Shown here: piece by piece, positions 31,083-34,797 of the stretch
How the letters are laid out: every line of letters starts with the position of its first letter
How positions within the stretch are numbered: position 1 is the stretch's first letter
From: Scleroderma bovista
Taxonomy: Eukaryota; Basidiomycota; Agaricomycetes; Boletales; Sclerodermataceae
Assembly (NCBI GenBank): GCA_037178675.1
Contig: JAYMGJ010000262.1
Coordinates: 1 to 34,797, forward strand
Direction: 5' to 3'
Length of the DNA: 34,797 nucleotides
Notes under the pieces: model-generated
What the model was told of the DNA's origin: nothing
Database searches by the model: none
What the model saw: only the letters and a program-made list of their open reading frames with translations
Made by a program: the position numbers and the translations under genes

Positions 31083-31633
31083 TAGAGTTTAAAAGTCCAG
31101 TCCAGTCCGGTTTTTTTGCCTTTTTTGGAAGAGGACCAGACTGGACCGCTTTTGGAAGCCTGGGAATGGTTCATGGACCGCTTAAAGACTGGTCCAAAGT
31201 GGTTGCAACCAGTTTTCAAAAAGACCGGTCCAAAACTGCTAAAAAAACCAGTCCAAACCACTAAAAAACCGGTTTTTTTTGCATTTTATTGATGTTTTTC
31301 ACATCAAAGGTGTGTCAGATAGCATCTAAATACTATTTATAGACTGTAGTAATTATATACAAGTCATTATATATTTATTTGTGCCATATTTCATCCAAAA
31401 AGATCAGTTTTACACCCCTTAAGACCCACTGCAGGCCAAAATTAGCCTGTAATATAGGGGTTTTTATACCATATATGTATTGCTTACATAATGCGGTTGC
31501 AACCGGTTGCAACCAGTCTTTTTCATCATTCTCAAAAGTAGGCAACTGGCAACTGCAGTCCGGTTGCGACCAGTCCAGTCCAGTCCAGTTTCTGGTCTTT
31601 TTGCGGTCCTATGGACTGGACTTTTAAACTCTA
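31083..31633. mobile_element. hAT-type MITE (551 bp) with 8-bp target duplication
   Basis: Perfect 22-bp inverted ends at 31083-31104 and 31612-31633, beginning TAGAGTTTAAAAGTCC. The 8-bp direct repeat GTCACAAT flanks both sides (31075-31082 and 31634-31641). TAGAG fits the hAT terminal pattern YARNG, and 8-bp duplications are characteristic of hAT elements. There is no transposase. Subterminal zones are crowded with CCAGTCCA, GGTCCA and GGTTGCAACC motifs; the centre is AT-rich. Removing it with one repeat restores FunK1 frame (RYCD|PTLNAIG). Confidence 0.93.
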
Positions 31634-31888
31634 GTCACAATAGCGGGTCAAAGTCGAGAACTGCCTCTCGAGCTGGCTGCTCTTCCTAATAGGAGTAGTG
31701 TGGCCCCGAGGGCCGGTGGTAGCGGGAGCCCCATTTCCTGTAGTTTCTGGGCCAGTCAATTGGTCAAGAACAGGGTTCGGAGGAGTCATGTCGAGGTTGA
31801 ATCATGGCTGGTGTGAAAATGTATGACAGGAAGATCACTTTATGTATGTCAACAGAGGAGTAACAGAGTTGTGGCTATTATGTACTAA

Positions 31889-32185
31889 CTAAGTAGTAGT
31901 ACTAGTTTGCATGCCAAATATTCCAAACTCATAGTTACTGACATCCCTTTTCACGAATCTGGCCCGATTGGCTCCCCACTGCCCCCTTGCAAGTACCTTA
32001 TCCAGTTGATTGAAGCGCACGAAAAGGTACACCGTGGAGAATCTGTATCCATAGATACAATCATTTAGCTTGCCTCGCACGCCAGATTGTAGATGACATG
32101 TGTGGCTGCTCACATTGCAAGTAGCGCCGGTTGTGAACGAAATCATGATATCGTGAAGCAGCTGGGCGTCACCAAGTAGGGTCAC
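31889..32185 (-). CDS. Possible coding remnant, unrecognised
   Basis: An open stretch of up to 98 residues on the minus strand (DAQLLHDIMISFTTGA, KLNDCIYGYRFSTVYLFVRFNQLDKVLARGQ) with protein-like composition. It has no ATG at its 5' end (the first codon is GTG), so it could only be an exon or relic. It lies upstream of the FunK1 start on the same strand. Family unknown. Confidence 0.22.
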   Translation of the reverse strand: MTLLGDAQLLHDIMISFTTGATCNVSSHTCHLQSGVRGKLNDCIYGYRFSTVYLFVRFNQLDKVLARGQWGANRARFVKRDVSNYEFGIFGMQTSTTT

Positions 32186-33226
32186 CGGTCAGTGGTGCGC
32201 TGGGCCTGAGCTGGATCTAACACTGATCTTGTTCAAATTGCTAGAGTGTCTCATAGAGGGTGAATAAACAGACTTGCTTCTGTTAATTCATGACATGAAT
32301 GAGGGAACTAGGAGCTGTGACGTCCGTTTAGAGTGCGAGAATAGGTTAGTCATTGGATACACTTCATACAAATGGCAGGGTTGCACATTGTTGACTCCTA
32401 GCCTGATTTTACATTGATATACTTGGATACTCGGAGCCTTGGGAGGTTAGTTGATTTGTTCTACTAGTAACACTAGCATCGATTACGAGATGAGGGGAGA
32501 GGGTGATCAGAGCGATCTCCAATAGGAACCAGCGGTCAATCTTACTTGAGTGACACAGAAGAAGTGTTCATCTGGACGCACCACGACCGATGTGAACACA
32601 ATGGAAATTAAGATGCGAAGATTCACATGTCACATTTTAATAAAAAAAGAAGGGACCTGGAATTTGGCAAAAACTGCAGCGCAGTGAGTTGAAATGATCC
32701 ACGGTAGGTACAAGCAATACCTTCAGATGCACTGCAGTAATCCATAGGAGACTGAATACTGAATGTATTAGTAGCGTACTAAGTGCACCCATAGACGGAA
32801 TTATTTTCGTATAATAGTCTTTCTGGAATTGGCCATGCAAGTTGTTCAGCATGGTCCGGTGACGATGTTAATATGAACACACCTGCCTTCAGACCGTCTG
32901 TTGTTTACCCCGCTGCTACACCATGTCCCTCGCCAGGGATGCTTCAAAGGAACTCCAGAGGAAGAGGTAATATCTATAGGTTGGTGTGTGACAGCTAGGT
33001 CAGTATGGAAATCACATCTGAGGGATGTGAGGGGGGAGGGATTTGATCAGAATTAACTTGCCTTGACTTTGAATGACATTAAATGTGTTGAATTTGCTCT
33101 TGGAGAATCTCTGTGACAATTATGCTAACAGAGTGAACCAAGTATACCAATGAGTAACCCTACTACTAATCCATCCGATACTCGATTATGAGAATGCGAC
33201 CCGGGAGGTCAAACACTTCTTACTAC
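32186..33226. other. No gene seen
   Basis: AT-rich spacer between the FunK1 relic and LTR C. Only short open frames, without recognisable domains. Confidence 0.5.
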
Positions 33227-34797
33227 TGTCATATCCATACTTTTCCCAGTCGCAACTCCAGTCTAACCCTGGCCCGCCTGACCACTCCTTAGGCATAGAC
33301 GCAACTCCGGATCTAGTCCAGCCATCTCCAGCCCTATAGCTGCACTCCAGCTCAACTCCGGTCACTACGTTCATCTCCGCCTCAGGACTAACCCCTGTCT
33401 TCCTACAGACAGATCCGCAGTCTAACTCCTCCGTGTCGGACCTGTACCTACCATTAGTCGCTACTCCGGTTTCAGTCCGGCCACTCCCTTTGTCTGGTCT
33501 GCGACCTAGCCCAACTCCGGCTGGTACATCCAACTCCGGCTCAGGTCTGCTCCTGTTCCGCTCCACTCCCTCTGATAGGTCAACCAATGGCCTTGGACAT
33601 TTCCATGTCCAACTCTGGACCTTCCTCTGGCTACTCCGCCCTTCCTCCACCTGTGCACTCCCTCCACTCTTGCACTTCCTCCAGTCATGCACTTCCTCCG
33701 GTCCTGCTTCCTCTGGTCCTGGACATCGCTCCAGACTTAACATTAGTTAAGTCCACCTCCAACCCTTACTTGTCCTCTTCCGACCTAGTTCCCTTTACCT
33801 ACTTGTCCCTGCATCTGCTCCATCGTCCCTGTAATCCTAGTTCCCCGTTTCTGCTTCCGCTCCGGTTTATTTTCTTGTCCCTGCTTTATTTTCTTGTACC
33901 TGGTTTATTTTCCTGTCTACTTCTGCTCCATCCCTTGTCCCAACTAAGGTGTTTACTTGTCACCGTATGTACTCACCCTAGTTCTCATTACTATATAAAC
34001 TACCGTACTGTCAAGTCCGGACGAGAGCGGACGAAGGAGGAGGGCAGATGCTGGACAAGAGATTAGTCCGGCCGGAGTTGGTGACCGATTGGGTTCAACG
34101 ACTAAGGACAACGAGCGTTGACCCCTTGCGTAGGTTCTGGTCAAGGGAAGGAGACGGAGACGGAGACGGAGATGGACGAGAACAGGAGTAGTGACTTATG
34201 TTGATTTCAGACTGAGGTATACAGGACGGAGTACAGGGTACTTATACTATGGAGAACTAGGGTCGAGTATTTACAGTGACAAGTAAACAGCCCAAAGGGC
34301 GGACAAGGAATAACCGGAGTTGGGACTAGGTCAGGTCCGATGAAAATAAGTAAGGTCTGGAGAAAATACTACAAGGTAGAGGATATAAACAGAGCACGGA
34401 GAACTCATGGTACTACAGGGTTGACGGAGGAGTGAAGTAACGACTGGATAGGGATTAATGCAAAGGGTCGCACTTAGCGGAAGAGTATGTGCGCGTCCGG
34501 GACCGGAGTGATGAGCAGAGGTCCGGAGTTGAGCTGTAGTGCTGCGATGCGACCGGAGTAACCGGATAAGAGTCCGGAGTTGGACATGGTCTTGACACGT
34601 ACTCCGGCCTAGTAGATCCTTAGATCAAATCTCGACTAAGATACTCCCCACTCTGTACTACCCACCATGCTCTCCTAATCCCATCTTGTTCTCCTGAACT
34701 CCGGCCAACTCCGGCCTCCGTCCTATCTCGTCCCCTTGGTCCTATGTCTGATCCTAGCAAGTCTCCTACTTGCACGAGGGCAAAAGCCACCTCTGTC
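33227..34797 (+). repeat. Long terminal repeat, copy C (interrupted, runs off window)
   Basis: Starts TGTCATATCC like LTR B and follows it to the TATA region (about 33991), is interrupted by solo LTR D, and resumes at 34603 with TCCGGCCTAGTAG to the window edge. The preceding 5 bp are ACTAC; the matching flank would lie beyond the window. Confidence 0.88.
34009..34597 (-). mobile_element. Solo LTR D (589 bp) nested in LTR C, 5-bp target duplication
   Basis: Starts TGTCAAGTCCGG and ends GGTCTTGACA, flanked by CGTAC on both sides (34004-34008 and 34598-34602). It shares GAACTAGGGT and GTGACAAGTAAACA with LTR A read in the same direction, so it is a distant relative inserted in the opposite orientation to LTR C. 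Confidence 0.9.

Larger units (their letters stand above)
27061..31789 (-). pseudogene. FunK1-type fungal protein kinase, split by several insertions
   Basis: One gene runs across this span. N terminus from ATG 31789: an ordered region with RKSSQLERQFSTLTRYCD, then GEQMADCIVGPMPVTDFLDTF, DAKDELGMYEPF, an intron (30824-30882) and LHFIDSHAEGD. After an inserted block it resumes with FFKDLWHIEADDILPEGQIYAEL, VPVCLAYGDV, the catalytic loop HWDLSPGN (28141-28164), the metal-binding IDWDMAKP, GTWQFMSACL, DNLESSFWVLLWTVLMY and, past a solo LTR, LLHQLLKDLADLFRALYW. These are FunK1 hallmarks. Damage: TAA 30964-30966, loss of one T near 28557-28563, TGA TGA 28371-28376, TGA 28081-28083. LTR B removes the 3' end. 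FunK1 kinases are abundant in Agaricomycetes; their substrates are unknown. Confidence 0.85.

Noticed and set aside
25771..34797. LTR B and LTR C as the two ends of one full-length retrotransposon
   Set aside because: Same orientation, but the interior is FunK1 and other debris with no gag or pol, no primer-binding site after LTR B and no polypurine tract before LTR C.
1..34797. tRNA, rRNA, CRISPR arrays
   Set aside because: No cloverleaf, ribosomal or regularly spaced palindromic repeat structure was recognised; the repeats present are LTRs, inverted ends and a eukaryotic minisatellite.

Overview
The window looks like a transposon-dense stretch of an Agaricomycete (basidiomycete fungus) genome. 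The introns are short (about 45-60 nt, GT..AG), and the recognisable families are Plavaka-type DNA transposases, a PIF/Harbinger transposase, a FunK1 fungal kinase, LTR elements and a few ordinary eukaryotic genes. All exon joins were worked out by hand from splice signals and reading frame. No database search was possible.

Layout. 1-2262: a decayed PIF/Harbinger element with two convergent genes: the end of a coiled-coil partner protein (+) and a transposase broken by stops and frameshifts (-). 2263-3500: an LTR (copy A, reverse orientation), cut off by the next element. 3501-10362: Plavaka-1, an apparently intact 6.9 kb DNA transposon with 46-bp terminal inverted repeats (TIRs), a nine-exon 1003-residue transposase (-) and a divergently transcribed partner gene (+). 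10363-14640: a host-gene island with a 5'-truncated duplicate of an isochorismatase-family gene, a relic of a Ste6/MDR-type ABC transporter, terminal exons of an unrecognised gene, an intact six-exon isochorismatase-family hydrolase, and a 75-residue DUF1748 (mitofissin/Atg44) gene. 14900-23137: Plavaka-2, a second and divergent element with the same two-gene layout, a GC-rich minisatellite in its left arm, and single-base frameshifts in both genes. 23608-25769: a third, more distant Plavaka transposase, cut off by LTR B. 25771-27060: LTR B. 27061-31789: one FunK1 kinase gene (-) broken up by a solo LTR with 5-bp target duplications, a retroelement-like segment, a hAT-type MITE with 8-bp target duplications, several stops and frameshifts, and by LTR B at its 3' end. 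33227-34797: LTR C, itself interrupted by a related solo LTR (D) with a perfect 5-bp target duplication.

The strongest candidate for an undescribed system is the pair of genes carried by Plavaka-1 and Plavaka-2. In both, a gene encoding a basic, coiled-coil N terminus and a conserved tryptophan-containing globular C-terminal region lies head to head with the transposase across about 220-250 bp. The two partner proteins are homologous, and their last intron appears to split the stop codon. I infer a transposition accessory protein. Its function is not known to me.
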